DNA of 64,000 nucleotides from Mesorhizobium sp. Root554 (GTDB taxonomy: Bacteria; Pseudomonadota; Alphaproteobacteria; Rhizobiales; Rhizobiaceae), in contig NZ_LMGA01000001.1 of assembly GCF_001427025.1 (NCBI RefSeq), positions 3,323,435-3,387,434 of the forward strand, read 5' to 3'. Positions within the stretch are counted from its first letter, which is position 1. The number at the start of each line of letters is the position of its first letter. Of the stretch, positions 41,162 to 49,639 are shown piece after piece. Both the position numbers and the translations under genes were made by a program. The notes below the pieces were generated by a model. That model was not told the origin of the DNA, did no database searches, and was given only the letters and a program-made list of their open reading frames with translations.

Positions 41162-41865
41162 GCGTCGGCGTCGACGATGGCCGTGAGGAAGCCGCCGAGA
41201 TCGTCGGTGACGAAATCGACATGATCTTCCTGGCCGGGGTCGCGTTCCCAGATTTCGGAGAAGGTGGGCTCGAAGTTGCGCGGCACCACCAGAACTGTGG
41301 TCATCCCCAGCGCCTTGGGCACCGTGAGATTGCGAGCCAGATCTTCGAACATCACCGTCTTGTGGCCTGTCACGGCATGCAGCGCGGCGAATTTCTCATA
41401 GCCCTGCCGCATCGGCTTGGGGGTGAGGCCGGCAGCCACGATGTCGAAGATGTCGTCGAAATGATCCAGGATTCCGAGCTGCCGCGCGGCGCGCTCGGCG
41501 TGCTTGCGATCGCCATTGGTGAAGATGAACTTCCGGCCTGGTAGCTGCCGGATCGCCGTGCCCAGAACCAGGTCTGGCACCAGCCAGGAATAGTCGATGT
41601 CGTGTACCTTCTCGAGGAAGTCATCGGCATCGACCTTGTAGCGCTGCATCAGACCGTTCAGGGTCGTTCCATATTCTTTGTAGAGCTCTTTCTGAAGTTT
41701 ACGGGCGTCGTCGCGCGGCAGGGTCAGGAGCTCTGAAATGTACCCCGTCATCTTGGCGTCGATCTGCGAAAACAGGTTCGAATGATGCGGGTAGAGCGTA
41801 TTGTCGAGGTCGAACACCCAATCGGTGACATGGGCGAAGGCTGCGGTATTCGGAGCTTGAGTCAT
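41158..41865 (-). CDS. HAD-superfamily pyrimidine 5'-nucleotidase (SDT1/YjjG-like)
   Basis: A 235-residue HAD hydrolase. Motif I is WVFDLDNTLYP with the nucleophile Asp, motif II is FIFTNGDRKHA, motif III Lys lies in GLTPKPMRQGYEKF, and motif IV is MFEDLARNL. This arrangement matches the pyrimidine 5'-nucleotidase group. It dephosphorylates small nucleotides or sugar phosphates in the cytoplasm; the exact substrate is inferred. It overlaps the DUF817 gene. Confidence 0.88.
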   Translation of the reverse strand: MTQAPNTAAFAHVTDWVFDLDNTLYPHHSNLFSQIDAKMTGYISELLTLPRDDARKLQKELYKEYGTTLNGLMQRYKVDADDFLEKVHDIDYSWLVPDLVLGTAIRQLPGRKFIFTNGDRKHAERAARQLGILDHFDDIFDIVAAGLTPKPMRQGYEKFAALHAVTGHKTVMFEDLARNLTVPKALGMTTVLVVPRNFEPTFSEIWERDPGQEDHVDFVTDDLGGFLTAIVDADA

Positions 41866-42029
41866 ATGGCTCTTATGACACGAAGTGGTCGGTTCGCGGG
41901 GGGATTCTTATCCACAACCTATGCGGGTCGGATGAGACCAAAGCAGCGCAGCGATTCAAATTTTAGCTTTTCCGGAAAGGTCCTGTTTAGAGCCGTTTGC
42001 GAAGCAGGAGCTTGACTTGGGAGAACGCA

Positions 42030-42791
42030 ATGAATCGCATTCTGACACGATCGGCAATAGTTGCGCTTGTATCTGTCCTCGCTTCTCTCCTCGCTACCCG
42101 CTCTCTTGTTCCCGCTCTCGGCGGCGCGCTGGATGCCGGAACCTTGCTCCTGTGCACCATATGCCCTCTGGCCATCGCCTGGCCGACCAGCGCCTACGCC
42201 TTCTGGCAGGGAGAAAAGCTAAAGAAAGCCCACCGCGAACTCGCCCGCACCCATGCTCAGCTTGCCGCCGCCCACCGCAGGCTGGAGGAGAAGGCCAGCC
42301 GCGACGACATGACCGGCCTGCTCAACCGCGAAAGTTTCTTCGCGGTGCTGGAATGCTCGCGGCGCAAGTCGGATCGCGGCGCGCTGCTGATCATCGACGC
42401 CGATCATTTCAAGACAATCAACGACCGCTTCGGCCATCTTGCCGGTGACGACGCCCTGCGTCTGATTTCGAGCGCGATCCAGCGAGGACTTCGCTCCGGC
42501 GACGTTCTTGGCCGCATTGGCGGCGAGGAATTCGGCGCGCTTCTGGTCGGGACGACCGCCCAGGAAGCACGGCACATTGCCGAGCGCGTGCGCCGTGAAG
42601 TGGAATCGATCGGGTTCAGTCCGGAAGGAACGCCGGTTCCGCTGACTGTTTCCATCGGAGGAACGATCTGCGGGCAAAGCGCGACCTTGGCGGAAATCAT
42701 GCGCGGCGCCGACCTGCGTCTTTACGAGGCCAAGCACGGCGGCCGAAATCTGGTGGTTGTCGAGCCGCCAACGATTTCACAGGCGGCCTGA
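42030..42791 (+). CDS. GGDEF domain diguanylate cyclase, membrane-anchored
   Basis: A 253-residue protein. Two hydrophobic segments (SAIVALVSVLASLLATRSLV and AGTLLLCTICPLAIAWPTSAYAF) are followed by a short coiled coil (ELARTHAQLAAAHRRLEEKA) and a GGDEF domain. The active-site loop is GRIGGEEFGALL, i.e. GGEEF, compatible with c-di-GMP synthesis. The substrate-binding NDRFGHLAGDDAL is present. An RxxD inhibitory site is not obvious four to five residues upstream (GLRSGDVLGRI has R-S-G-D). The GGGAG ribosome site precedes the ATG at 42030. Confidence 0.92.
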   Translation: MNRILTRSAIVALVSVLASLLATRSLVPALGGALDAGTLLLCTICPLAIAWPTSAYAFWQGEKLKKAHRELARTHAQLAAAHRRLEEKASRDDMTGLLNRESFFAVLECSRRKSDRGALLIIDADHFKTINDRFGHLAGDDALRLISSAIQRGLRSGDVLGRIGGEEFGALLVGTTAQEARHIAERVRREVESIGFSPEGTPVPLTVSIGGTICGQSATLAEIMRGADLRLYEAKHGGRNLVVVEPPTISQAA

Positions 42792-42849
42792 TCCGCGGAT
42801 TGCCGTCCGGCGAATGTCGGCTCGGCCCGGACAGCTTGCCGGTCGGCTG

Positions 42850-43743
42850 TTACGGGACGATCAGCGTGCCTGCGCCATGTTCGGTGAACAGTTCGAGCAA
42901 AACGGCGTGCGGCGTCTTGCCGTTCAGGATGACGACGCCCTCAACGCCCCGCTCGATGGCCTCGATACAGGTTTCCACCTTGGGGATCATGCCGCCGGAA
43001 ATGGTGCCGTCGTGGATCAGCGCCTTGGCCTGTGCGACCGAAAGCTCGTCGATCAGTTTCTTGTCCTTGTCGAGCACGCCGGGAACGTCTGTCAGGAACA
43101 GAAGGCGCGTTGCCCCCAGCGCGCCAGCGATCGCGCCGGCAAAGGTGTCGGCGTTGATGTTGTAGGTGTGGCCATCGCGGCCGGGCGCTACCGGCGCCAA
43201 AACAGGGATCATCTCGGAGCGGGCGAGCAGGTCGAGCAGCGTCCGGTCGACTTCGACAGGCTCGCCGACAAAGCCGAGATCGAGCACTCGCTCGATGTTG
43301 GAGTCCGGATCGATCATGGTCTTGTTGGCTTTTTCGGCGAAGACCATGTTGCCGTCCTTGCCGCACAGGCCAATCGCCCATTCGCCTTCGGCATTGATGA
43401 GCGCGACGATCTCCTTGTTGATCGATCCCGCCAGCACCATCTCGACGATCTCGACCGTCTTGGCGTCGGTGACGCGCAAGCCGCCCTCGAACTTGGATTC
43501 AATACCCATCTTGTTCAGCATGGCGCCGATCTGCGGTCCGCCGCCATGGACGACGATCGGATTAACGCCCGACTGCTTCAAGAGCGCGATGTCGCGGGCG
43601 AAGGCTTTGCCGAGATCGATGTTGCCCATGGCGTGGCCGCCATACTTCACCACGACCGTCTTGTTCTCGTAGCGCTGCATATAGGGCAGGGCCCTGGACA
43701 GCAGAGCGGCCTGCATTTCGGCGGTGGCGGCGATGTCCGTCAT
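42850..43743 (-). CDS. argB: Acetylglutamate kinase
   Basis: A 297-residue kinase that phosphorylates N-acetylglutamate in arginine synthesis. Family features are [11 protein letters not shown] near the N-terminus, [36 protein letters not shown], and [15 protein letters not shown]. An N-terminal helix ([17 protein letters not shown]) is as in the arginine-sensitive, hexameric type. In other rhizobia argB follows engB; here the two are about 6.6 kb apart with accessory genes between them. Confidence 0.97.
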   Translation of the reverse strand: MTDIAATAEMQAALLSRALPYMQRYENKTVVVKYGGHAMGNIDLGKAFARDIALLKQSGVNPIVVHGGGPQIGAMLNKMGIESKFEGGLRVTDAKTVEIVEMVLAGSINKEIVALINAEGEWAIGLCGKDGNMVFAEKANKTMIDPDSNIERVLDLGFVGEPVEVDRTLLDLLARSEMIPVLAPVAPGRDGHTYNINADTFAGAIAGALGATRLLFLTDVPGVLDKDKKLIDELSVAQAKALIHDGTISGGMIPKVETCIEAIERGVEGVVILNGKTPHAVLLELFTEHGAGTLIVP

Positions 43744-43912
43744 CGGCTTTTCCCGTCAAAGGATAGGATTGTCGCGGCGTCTTATCGCGATTTCCCGCCA
43801 GGGGCAACGCACTGCGACAACGTCGCCCCGCGATGCGGCCCGATGTCGAATGATTTGCAAATCGGTCGCCTGGGTCGTTGCAAAAGCCGGATGATTGCCT
43901 AATTTGGCTGCA

Positions 43913-44452
43913 ATGACGCCACAGGATATCACCAAGCTGATCGTCCGGACCTCGATGAAGGATCGGGCCGCGTTTGATCTGCTCTATCGGCAGACGAGCG
44001 CGAAACTTTTCGGCGTATGCCTTCGTGTATTGAACGACCGGGGAGATGCCGAAGAGGCTCTGCAGGAGGTCTTCGTCAAGATTTGGACGAAGGCCGACCG
44101 CTTTGCCGTCTCCGACCTTAGCCCGATCTCCTGGCTGGTGGCGATTGCGCGCAATCATGCGATCGATCGTATCCGGGCGCGCCGCAGGCCTGCATCGGAT
44201 ATTGATGCTGCGCTGGATGTGGCCGATCCCGCGCCAGGACCTGAGGCGGCGGCGGTAGCGGGCGGCGAAGCCGAGCGCGTCTACCACTGTCTCGACGAAT
44301 TGGAAGAAGACCGGGCGGCGGCCGTCCGGGGCGCCTATCTCAAGGGCGAAAGCTATGCCGAACTGGCGGAACGTCACAAGGTGCCGCTGAACACGATGCG
44401 AACCTGGCTGCGCCGCAGCCTGATGAAACTTAGGGAATGCCTCGAGCGATGA
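43913..44452 (+). CDS. ECF sigma factor (SigK-like)
   Basis: A 179-residue group IV sigma factor. Region 2 runs AAFDLLYRQTSAKLFGVCLRVLNDRGDAEEALQEVFVKIW, with SWLVAIARNHAIDRIRARRR for region 2.4. Region 4 (LKGESYAELAERHKVPLNTMRTWLRRSLMKL) is the helix-turn-helix for -35 contact. The gene stop overlaps the next start as ATGA, and that gene encodes its likely anti-sigma factor. The ATG at 43913 is used; a TTG six codons upstream is possible. A fasciclin gene downstream recalls the mycobacterial SigK arrangement. Confidence 0.93.
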   Translation: MTPQDITKLIVRTSMKDRAAFDLLYRQTSAKLFGVCLRVLNDRGDAEEALQEVFVKIWTKADRFAVSDLSPISWLVAIARNHAIDRIRARRRPASDIDAALDVADPAPGPEAAAVAGGEAERVYHCLDELEEDRAAAVRGAYLKGESYAELAERHKVPLNTMRTWLRRSLMKLRECLER

Positions 44453-45165
44453 CGCTGGCACAGGACAACGGACCGGAACGGGGAGGCGACGACATGCTCG
44501 CCGCCGAATACGTTCTTGGCGTTCTGCCCGCCGAGGAACGGCAGACGGCGGGCCGCCGCGCTGACGCCGAAACCGAATTCGCGCGTCTTGTCGATGCATG
44601 GGAGGTGCGGCTGGCGCCGCTGGCCTCCGCCTATCCCGAGATCGAACCTCCGGCGTCGGTCAAGCCGGCCATTGAGCGGCGTCTTTTCGCTGCAGGCAGC
44701 ACTGCCTCGGCACAACCGGGACTCTGGTCCAGCCTGGCGTTCTGGCGTGGGCTTGCGGCGGCGGCGGTTGCCGCGCTGGCCATCTATGTCGCGGTTCCCT
44801 ACGTCAATCCGCCAGTTGAACAGGAGCCTGTGCGTCTCGTCGCCTCGCTGGCCGCCGAAGGCAGCGACGTCAAATATCTTGCTGTTTATGATGCCGCGCA
44901 TCACGAAGTTGGTCTCTCCCACGTCGCGGGTGAGCGGGCCTCCGGCCGCGACTTCGAATTGTGGATGATCGAAGGTCAGAAGCCGCCGGTGTCCATGGGC
45001 GTCATTCCGTCAGGCTCGTCGGTCCACATCGCCCTGAGCGCGGAGGTGCAAGAGAAGCTGTCGTCCGGCGCCGTGCTGGCGATCAGCCTCGAACCGTCCG
45101 GCGGGTCGCCGACCGGTCAGCCGACGGGTCCTGTCGTGGCCGCCGGTGACTTGAAGAGCATATGA
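44449..45165 (+). CDS. Anti-sigma K factor, RskA-type
   Basis: A 238-residue single-pass membrane protein. The N-terminal cytoplasmic helical part (DDMLAAEYVLGVLPAEERQ) is the anti-sigma domain, followed by a TM segment near residue 98-118 (LAAAAVAALAIYVAVPYV). The periplasmic RskA domain contains FELWMIEGQKPPVSMGVIP and a C-terminal LAISLEPSGGSPTGQPTGPV, the family signature. It would hold the upstream ECF sigma factor at the membrane until a signal triggers release. It overlaps the sigma gene by four bases. Confidence 0.93.
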   Translation: MTLAQDNGPERGGDDMLAAEYVLGVLPAEERQTAGRRADAETEFARLVDAWEVRLAPLASAYPEIEPPASVKPAIERRLFAAGSTASAQPGLWSSLAFWRGLAAAAVAALAIYVAVPYVNPPVEQEPVRLVASLAAEGSDVKYLAVYDAAHHEVGLSHVAGERASGRDFELWMIEGQKPPVSMGVIPSGSSVHIALSAEVQEKLSSGAVLAISLEPSGGSPTGQPTGPVVAAGDLKSI

Positions 45166-45221
45166 CGGGAGCTCCTCATCAGCGGATAAAAGACTTTTGA
45201 GATATAAAAGGGTCGAATAAG

Positions 45222-45259
45222 AAACAAAAAGGCGAACTTTCGGGTTCGCCTTTTTGTTT
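45222..45259 (+). terminator. Strong intrinsic terminator after the sigma/anti-sigma operon
   Basis: A perfect 15-bp stem, AAACAAAAAGGCGAA (45222-45236) with TTCGCCTTTTTGTTT (45245-45259), around an 8-nt loop. It has a T-rich 3' arm and lies 57 bp past the anti-sigma stop. The fasciclin gene beyond it therefore needs its own promoter within the following 110 bp. Confidence 0.9.
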
Positions 45260-45373
45260 AAAATAGTCTTGTTGGAAAAATAAATTTTCCTCGTTCGAAA
45301 CTAGCGCTTTTTCGATCCGTATCTCCATCTGCCCAGAGAAATGGGAAGAAAAAACCCCGAGGAGATTCAAACA

Positions 45374-45931
45374 ATGCGTAAATTCGCCACCCTTTTGTTC
45401 GCCGGTACTGTTGCGATGTCCGCTCTGGCAACGGTTGCCTACGCCGAAAACCCGAAGGTCGGAGGCGCCGCGATGTTCGCCGACAAGAACATCGTCGAAA
45501 ACGCCGTCAACTCGAAAGACCATACCACGCTGGTCGCCGCCGTGAAGGCTGCCGGCCTGGTCGAGACGCTGCAGGGCAAGGGTCCCTTCACCGTCTTCGC
45601 GCCGACCAACGAGGCCTTTGACGCTTTGCCGAAGGGCACGGTCGAGACGCTGGTCAAGCCTGAGAACAAGGAAAAGCTGACCAAGATCCTGACCTGTCAC
45701 GTCGTCGGCGCCAAGGCGATGTCCGCTGACGTGATGAAGATGGTCAAGGACGATGGCGGCGCGCACAAGGTCAAGACCGTGGGCGGCTGCGAACTGACCC
45801 TCAAGGCAGATGGCGGCAAGGTCACCGTGACCGATGAGAACGGCAATGTCGCCAACGTGACCATTGCCGATGTCGAGCAATCGAACGGCGTCATCCACGT
45901 CGTAGACAAGGTTCTTCTGCCGAAGATGTAA
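45374..45931 (+). CDS. Secreted fasciclin (FAS1) domain protein
   Basis: A 185-residue exported protein. The signal peptide MRKFATLLFAGTVAMSALAT ends near AYA. A single FAS1 domain follows with NAVNSKDHTTLVAAVKAAGL, the H1-like FTVFAPTNEAFDALP, LTCHVVGAKA, and the closing NGVIHVVDKVLLP. FAS1 proteins mediate adhesion or surface interactions. A strong GAGGAGA ribosome site lies upstream. It is separated from the anti-sigma gene by a terminator and is a plausible target of the ECF sigma factor, as MPT70/MPT83 are for mycobacterial SigK. Confidence 0.95.
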   Translation: MRKFATLLFAGTVAMSALATVAYAENPKVGGAAMFADKNIVENAVNSKDHTTLVAAVKAAGLVETLQGKGPFTVFAPTNEAFDALPKGTVETLVKPENKEKLTKILTCHVVGAKAMSADVMKMVKDDGGAHKVKTVGGCELTLKADGGKVTVTDENGNVANVTIADVEQSNGVIHVVDKVLLPKM

Positions 45932-46057
45932 CACCGGACCGTCTCCAGGCGAACAACAGAAGCATCCTGCGCCCGCAAACGGCGCGGGATGCTCACTCGA
46001 TTTTGAGTTCCTGGAATGCGCAGGATTTGGCATAGAGACGCCAGGAGGACCAGCATC

Positions 46058-46561
46058 ATGAACCGTCGCGATTTTCTCTTGAGCAGCACCGGCGCGATCA
46101 CCTGCGCGGCAGGCGCCGGCGTTCTTTGGCGCCTGGGCATGTCTTCACCGGCGCTGGCCGAAACTTTCGAGGTGGTCAAGACCGATGCGGAATGGAAGGC
46201 GCAGTTGTCCGAGGCTGCCTACCAGGTGCTTCGTTATGAAGATACCGAATATCCCGGAACAAGCCCTTTGCTCAACGAGCACCGCAAGGGCACTTTCGCC
46301 TGCGCCGGCTGCGACCTGCCGGTTTATCCGTCTGAGACGAAGTTCGAGTCCGGCACCGGCTGGCCGAGCTTCTGGCAGGAAATTTCCGGCGCTATCGGCA
46401 AGAACGAGGATACCACCCTCGGCATGACCCGCACGGAGGTTCATTGCCGGCGCTGCGGGGGCCATCTCGGCCACGTCTTTGACGATGGCCCCAAGCCGAC
46501 CGGCCTGCGCCATTGCATCAACGGCGTGGCGCTGACATTCAAGCCCGCCACCGCCGCCTGA
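46058..46561 (+). CDS. msrB: Exported peptide-methionine (R)-S-oxide reductase
   Basis: A 167-residue MsrB with a Tat signal (MNRRDFLLSSTGAITCAAGA, RRDFL core) cleaved near ALA. The zinc Cys pairs are in FACAGCDLPVY and HCRRCGGHLGHVF, and the catalytic Cys lies in GLRHCINGVAL. The ESGTGWPSFW motif is intact. It repairs R-methionine sulfoxide in periplasmic proteins. AGGAGG precedes the ATG. It lies 126 bp after the fasciclin gene, suggesting an envelope-oxidation context for the whole module. Confidence 0.95.
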   Translation: MNRRDFLLSSTGAITCAAGAGVLWRLGMSSPALAETFEVVKTDAEWKAQLSEAAYQVLRYEDTEYPGTSPLLNEHRKGTFACAGCDLPVYPSETKFESGTGWPSFWQEISGAIGKNEDTTLGMTRTEVHCRRCGGHLGHVFDDGPKPTGLRHCINGVALTFKPATAA

Positions 46562-46596
46562 GCGCAAAGTCCGCGGTTCACAAAGGATCGGAGTTG

Positions 46597-46630
46597 AAGG
46601 GGTGGAGGCCGCAATTTGCCTCCACCCCTT
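46597..46630. terminator. Bidirectional terminator between msrB and emrB
   Basis: A perfect 13-bp inverted repeat, AAGGGGTGGAGGC (46597-46609) with GCCTCCACCCCTT (46618-46630), around an 8-nt loop. It lies between the convergent msrB and MFS genes. It lacks long T runs, so it may act mainly as an RNA-stabilising hairpin. Confidence 0.65.
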
Positions 46631-46732
46631 CTGGATCGCGTATGGGAAGCGCAATCCATCCGATGGGCGTGGGGAAGGGACCCATCGGCATCTGCATAAT
46701 CAATGCGTATCGGTCATCGAGGCGCCGTATAT

Positions 46733-48325
46733 CTAATGGCCGCCGCCACCGCCTGCCGATTCCGGTGGCTTGCGGATGAACATCGTGAACACCGCCAACA
46801 GGGTGAACAACACGGTGATGAGATAGAAGACATCCATGAATGACAGCAGCGCCGCCTGCTGGTGAACCATGCCCGAAAGCTTCGACATTGCCGCGGTGGC
46901 GGCATCGACGCCACCATGGGTCTCGAAGTTCCGCGTCATGTTCTGAAACTGCGTCTGTGCCTCGGCGCTGCCCCACTGCACGCTTTCGGCCAGCCGCGCA
47001 TAGTGGAAGGCGTTTCGGTCGGTCAGCACGGTGTTGATCACCGCCAGCCCCACCGCGCCGCCGAGATTGCGCGTCAGGTTGAACAGGCCGGACGCGTTCT
47101 TCAGCCGTTCCGGCGGCAGCGTACCAAGCGCGATGTTGTTGATCGGCACCATGCACAGCATCATCGAGACGCCGCGCAGGATCTGCGGCACCAGCAACTC
47201 CCAGAAATCCCAGTCCGCGGTCAGGTAAGTCATGCGCCATGTGCCGGCGGCGAAGCCGAGGAAACCAATCGCCATCATGATCCGTGGGTCGAGCTTGCGC
47301 GAAAGGATGCCGGAGATCGGCGCCGTCAGGAACATCGCGAGGCCGGAAACAAACAGCGCCTCACCGATCATCATCGAATCGTAGCCGCGGATGCGTCCGA
47401 GGAAGATCGGATAGAGATAGGTCAGGCCGTAGAGGCCGATGCCCATGACGAACGAAAACAGCGAGCCGAAGGCGAAATTGACGTTGGCGAATGCCTTGAG
47501 ATCGACAATGGGCTCCTCGGCCTTGAAGGCGCGCCAGAAGAACAGCACCGCGCCGATCGACATGACGATGGCGAACAGGAACACCACCTGGTCCTGCAGC
47601 CAGTCATGCGCCGGGCCTTCCTCAAGCACATATTCCAGCGAGCCGAGGAACGCCGCCATGCCGGCAAGGCCCCACCAGTCGAATTTCCTCAGCAAGGAGC
47701 GGTCCGGTTTGTCGAAATCGACAAGCGTCCACACCGCCGTGGCGACCAGGATGCCGGGCACGACATTGATGAGGAACAGCCAGTGCCACGACATGGCGTG
47801 AGAGATATATCCGCCGACGGTGGGACCGATGGTGGGGGCCAGCGTTGCCACCAGGCCGATCATCGGCGAGATCACTGCGCGGCGCGACGGCGGAAAGATG
47901 GTGTAGGCAGCGGCGAACACGCTGGGGATCATGCCGCCGCCGATAAAGCCCTGGATGGCGCGGTAGACGATCATCTGGTCGATGTTCGTGGCGGTGGCGG
48001 CGAGCGCGCTGGCGGCGGTGAAGCCGGCGGCCGAAATGGTGAAGAGCACGCGCGTCGACAGCATTCGCGACAGGAAGCCCGACAGCGGGATCATGATGAC
48101 CTCCGCGATCAGATAGGCAGTCTGCACCCACGGGATTTCGTCCGAGCTGGCGCTGAGGCCGGCCTGGATTTCGGCCAGCGATGCCGAGACGATCTGGATG
48201 TCGAGGATGGCCATGAACATGCCGAAGACCATGGCCATGAAGCCGATGACCTTGCGCATGTCGAGTTCGTCGCCCCGCACCGCGGGCGGGGCCGCCGATG
48301 GCGTCATCGTCGTTGCGGTGGACAT
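46733..48325 (-). CDS. emrB: DHA2 family MFS multidrug efflux transporter (EmrB type)
   Basis: A 530-residue transporter with 14 predicted TM segments. Motif A-like and motif C-type stretches are visible, with MVFGMFMAILDIQIVSASLAEI at the start, WVQTAYLIAEVIMIPLSGFLS, and MIGLVATLAPTIGPTVGGYI. DHA2 proteins of this form export hydrophobic drugs by proton antiport and need an EmrA partner to reach the outer membrane. The EmrA-like gene is immediately upstream on the same strand. No outer-membrane channel gene is in the window. Confidence 0.93.
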   Translation of the reverse strand: MSTATTMTPSAAPPAVRGDELDMRKVIGFMAMVFGMFMAILDIQIVSASLAEIQAGLSASSDEIPWVQTAYLIAEVIMIPLSGFLSRMLSTRVLFTISAAGFTAASALAATATNIDQMIVYRAIQGFIGGGMIPSVFAAAYTIFPPSRRAVISPMIGLVATLAPTIGPTVGGYISHAMSWHWLFLINVVPGILVATAVWTLVDFDKPDRSLLRKFDWWGLAGMAAFLGSLEYVLEEGPAHDWLQDQVVFLFAIVMSIGAVLFFWRAFKAEEPIVDLKAFANVNFAFGSLFSFVMGIGLYGLTYLYPIFLGRIRGYDSMMIGEALFVSGLAMFLTAPISGILSRKLDPRIMMAIGFLGFAAGTWRMTYLTADWDFWELLVPQILRGVSMMLCMVPINNIALGTLPPERLKNASGLFNLTRNLGGAVGLAVINTVLTDRNAFHYARLAESVQWGSAEAQTQFQNMTRNFETHGGVDAATAAMSKLSGMVHQQAALLSFMDVFYLITVLFTLLAVFTMFIRKPPESAGGGGGH

Positions 48326-48346
48326 CTCCGCGCTCCGCCTTCGCGC

Positions 48347-49519
48347 CTAGTTGGCCGCTGTCTGCGGCGCCGTCCGGCTGTCAACGTCGACCACGACGCT
48401 GAGGCCGGCTCGCAGCCGTCCGGATTCCAGCACATCCTGCGGCACGTCGATGCGGACGGGAACGCGCTGCACCACCTTGGTGAAGTTGCCGGTGGCGTTC
48501 TCGGGCGGCAGCATCGAGAACACCGAGCCCGAGGCCGGCGCCAGCGACGAGACGGTGCCTTCGATTTCGTCGCCGGACATGGCATCGACCGACAGGCGCA
48601 CCTTCTCGCCGGGCACGAGCCGGGCCAGTTGCGTTTCCTTGAAATTGGCGACGATATAGAGCTTGTCCATCGGCACGATGACGGCGAGCTTCTGGCCCGG
48701 GCTGACGAGATCGCCCTGTTCCACCGACAGATTGCCGACGACGCCGTCATACGGCGCGCGCAAGGTGGTGAAGGAGAAGTCGCGCTCGGCCTTTTCCTTG
48801 CCGAGCGTCAGGGTTGCGAGGGTACTGGCGGCTTCGGCGCGTTGCGCCCGCAGCACGCCGATATTGGCCTCGGCGGCGGCGATCTGGGCATCGGCGCCCA
48901 CCAATGCCGCATTTGCCTGCTCGACAGCGGTGCTGGCGTCATCCAACTGGGCCTGCGTCGCCACCCGCGTCTTCAGCAACTGGGCCGCCCGCTGCTGCGC
49001 GCGCGCGGCGTTGTCGGCCCCGGCCTTGGCGGACGTCTTCTGCGCCTCGGCCTGCTTGAGCGAAGCCTGCGCCGCTTCGATCTGCGCGTCGTAGCGCTCC
49101 AGCGTCTTGCCCTGCGTTGCGATCTGAGCGTCGGTTTGCGCCACCGCGATGCGATAGTCGCCCGGATCGATGGCGACCAGCGGATCCCCGGCCTTCACCG
49201 TCTGGTTTTCGGTGACGAGAACCTTGTCGACATAGCCCGAAATCTTTGGCGACACGAAAGCCATGTCGGCCTGCACATAGGCGTCGTCGGTCGAGATCAT
49301 GAAGCGGCCGTCGGTCCAGTAGCCATGGCCGTACCAAGCGCCGGTGCCGAGCAACGCGACCAGTATGGTCGGCAAAAACAGCGAACGCACCGAGCGCTTC
49401 TTTTTCGCAGGTGCTGCCGCCACAGCCGGCTGCGCGATTTCCGTCGGGGCTTCGATGGTCGGGGCCTTGGCGATGGGGAATGCGTGGACTTCGGCACTGG
49501 GGGAGGCGGTGGAAGACAT
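48347..49519 (-). CDS. emrA: HlyD family periplasmic adaptor (EmrA type)
   Basis: A 390-residue membrane fusion protein. One TM anchor (LFLPTILVALLGTGAWYGHG) near residue 50 follows a cytoplasmic tail. The first lipoyl half is ISGYVDKVLVTENQTVKAGDPLVAIDPGDY, then comes a long alpha-hairpin, the second half (LRAPYDGVVGNLSVEQGDLVSPGQ), and the beta-barrel domain. It forms the EmrAB pair with the downstream MFS gene, 21 bp away. Expression is probably repressed by the divergent TetR regulator through a palindrome next to its start. Confidence 0.94.
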   Translation of the reverse strand: MSSTASPSAEVHAFPIAKAPTIEAPTEIAQPAVAAAPAKKKRSVRSLFLPTILVALLGTGAWYGHGYWTDGRFMISTDDAYVQADMAFVSPKISGYVDKVLVTENQTVKAGDPLVAIDPGDYRIAVAQTDAQIATQGKTLERYDAQIEAAQASLKQAEAQKTSAKAGADNAARAQQRAAQLLKTRVATQAQLDDASTAVEQANAALVGADAQIAAAEANIGVLRAQRAEAASTLATLTLGKEKAERDFSFTTLRAPYDGVVGNLSVEQGDLVSPGQKLAVIVPMDKLYIVANFKETQLARLVPGEKVRLSVDAMSGDEIEGTVSSLAPASGSVFSMLPPENATGNFTKVVQRVPVRIDVPQDVLESGRLRAGLSVVVDVDSRTAPQTAAN

Positions 49520-49543
49520 GAGCTCTCTCTGATATAATCATAC

Positions 49544-49559
49544 CGAACCGTTCGGTTCG
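49544..49559. promoter_or_regulatory. TetR operator 1 (emrA side)
   Basis: CGAACCG-TT-CGGTTCG, a palindrome except for the two central bases, lies 25 bp upstream of the emrA ATG. It abuts a -10-like TATGAT on the minus strand (49537-49542), so a bound repressor would block polymerase. The half site is identical to operator 2. Confidence 0.8.
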
Positions 49560-49562
49560 ACG

Positions 49563-49591
49563 TTGACATAACCCGGTGCCAAGGCCATATC
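49563..49591 (+). promoter_or_regulatory. Candidate sigma-70 promoter for the tetR gene
   Basis: TTGACA at 49563-49568 and CATATC at 49586-49591 with a 17-bp spacer. The -10 is only a moderate match. It lies between the two operators and reads toward tetR, so the second operator would cover the transcription start (autoregulation). Confidence 0.45.
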
Positions 49592-49600
49592 AAGAGTGAA

Positions 49601-49618
49601 TCGAACCGATCGGTTCGA
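49601..49618. promoter_or_regulatory. TetR operator 2 (tetR side)
   Basis: A perfect 18-bp palindrome, TCGAACCGATCGGTTCGA, located 21 bp upstream of the tetR ATG. The centres of the two operators are 58 bp apart. Identical half sites imply one regulator binds both. Confidence 0.85.
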
Positions 49619-49639
49619 ATTATTTTCGGAAAGTCTGAC

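Noticed and set aside
45251..45373. Search for an ECF-type promoter motif shared by the sigma gene and the fasciclin gene
   Set aside because: I looked at both upstream regions and saw no convincing common -35/-10 pair, so no promoter is annotated.
46862..49537. Very long open frame (about 890 codons) on the plus strand
   Set aside because: It lies wholly antisense to the emrA and emrB genes, has His/Arg/Asp-rich composition typical of the complementary strand of high-GC genes, and shows no domain.
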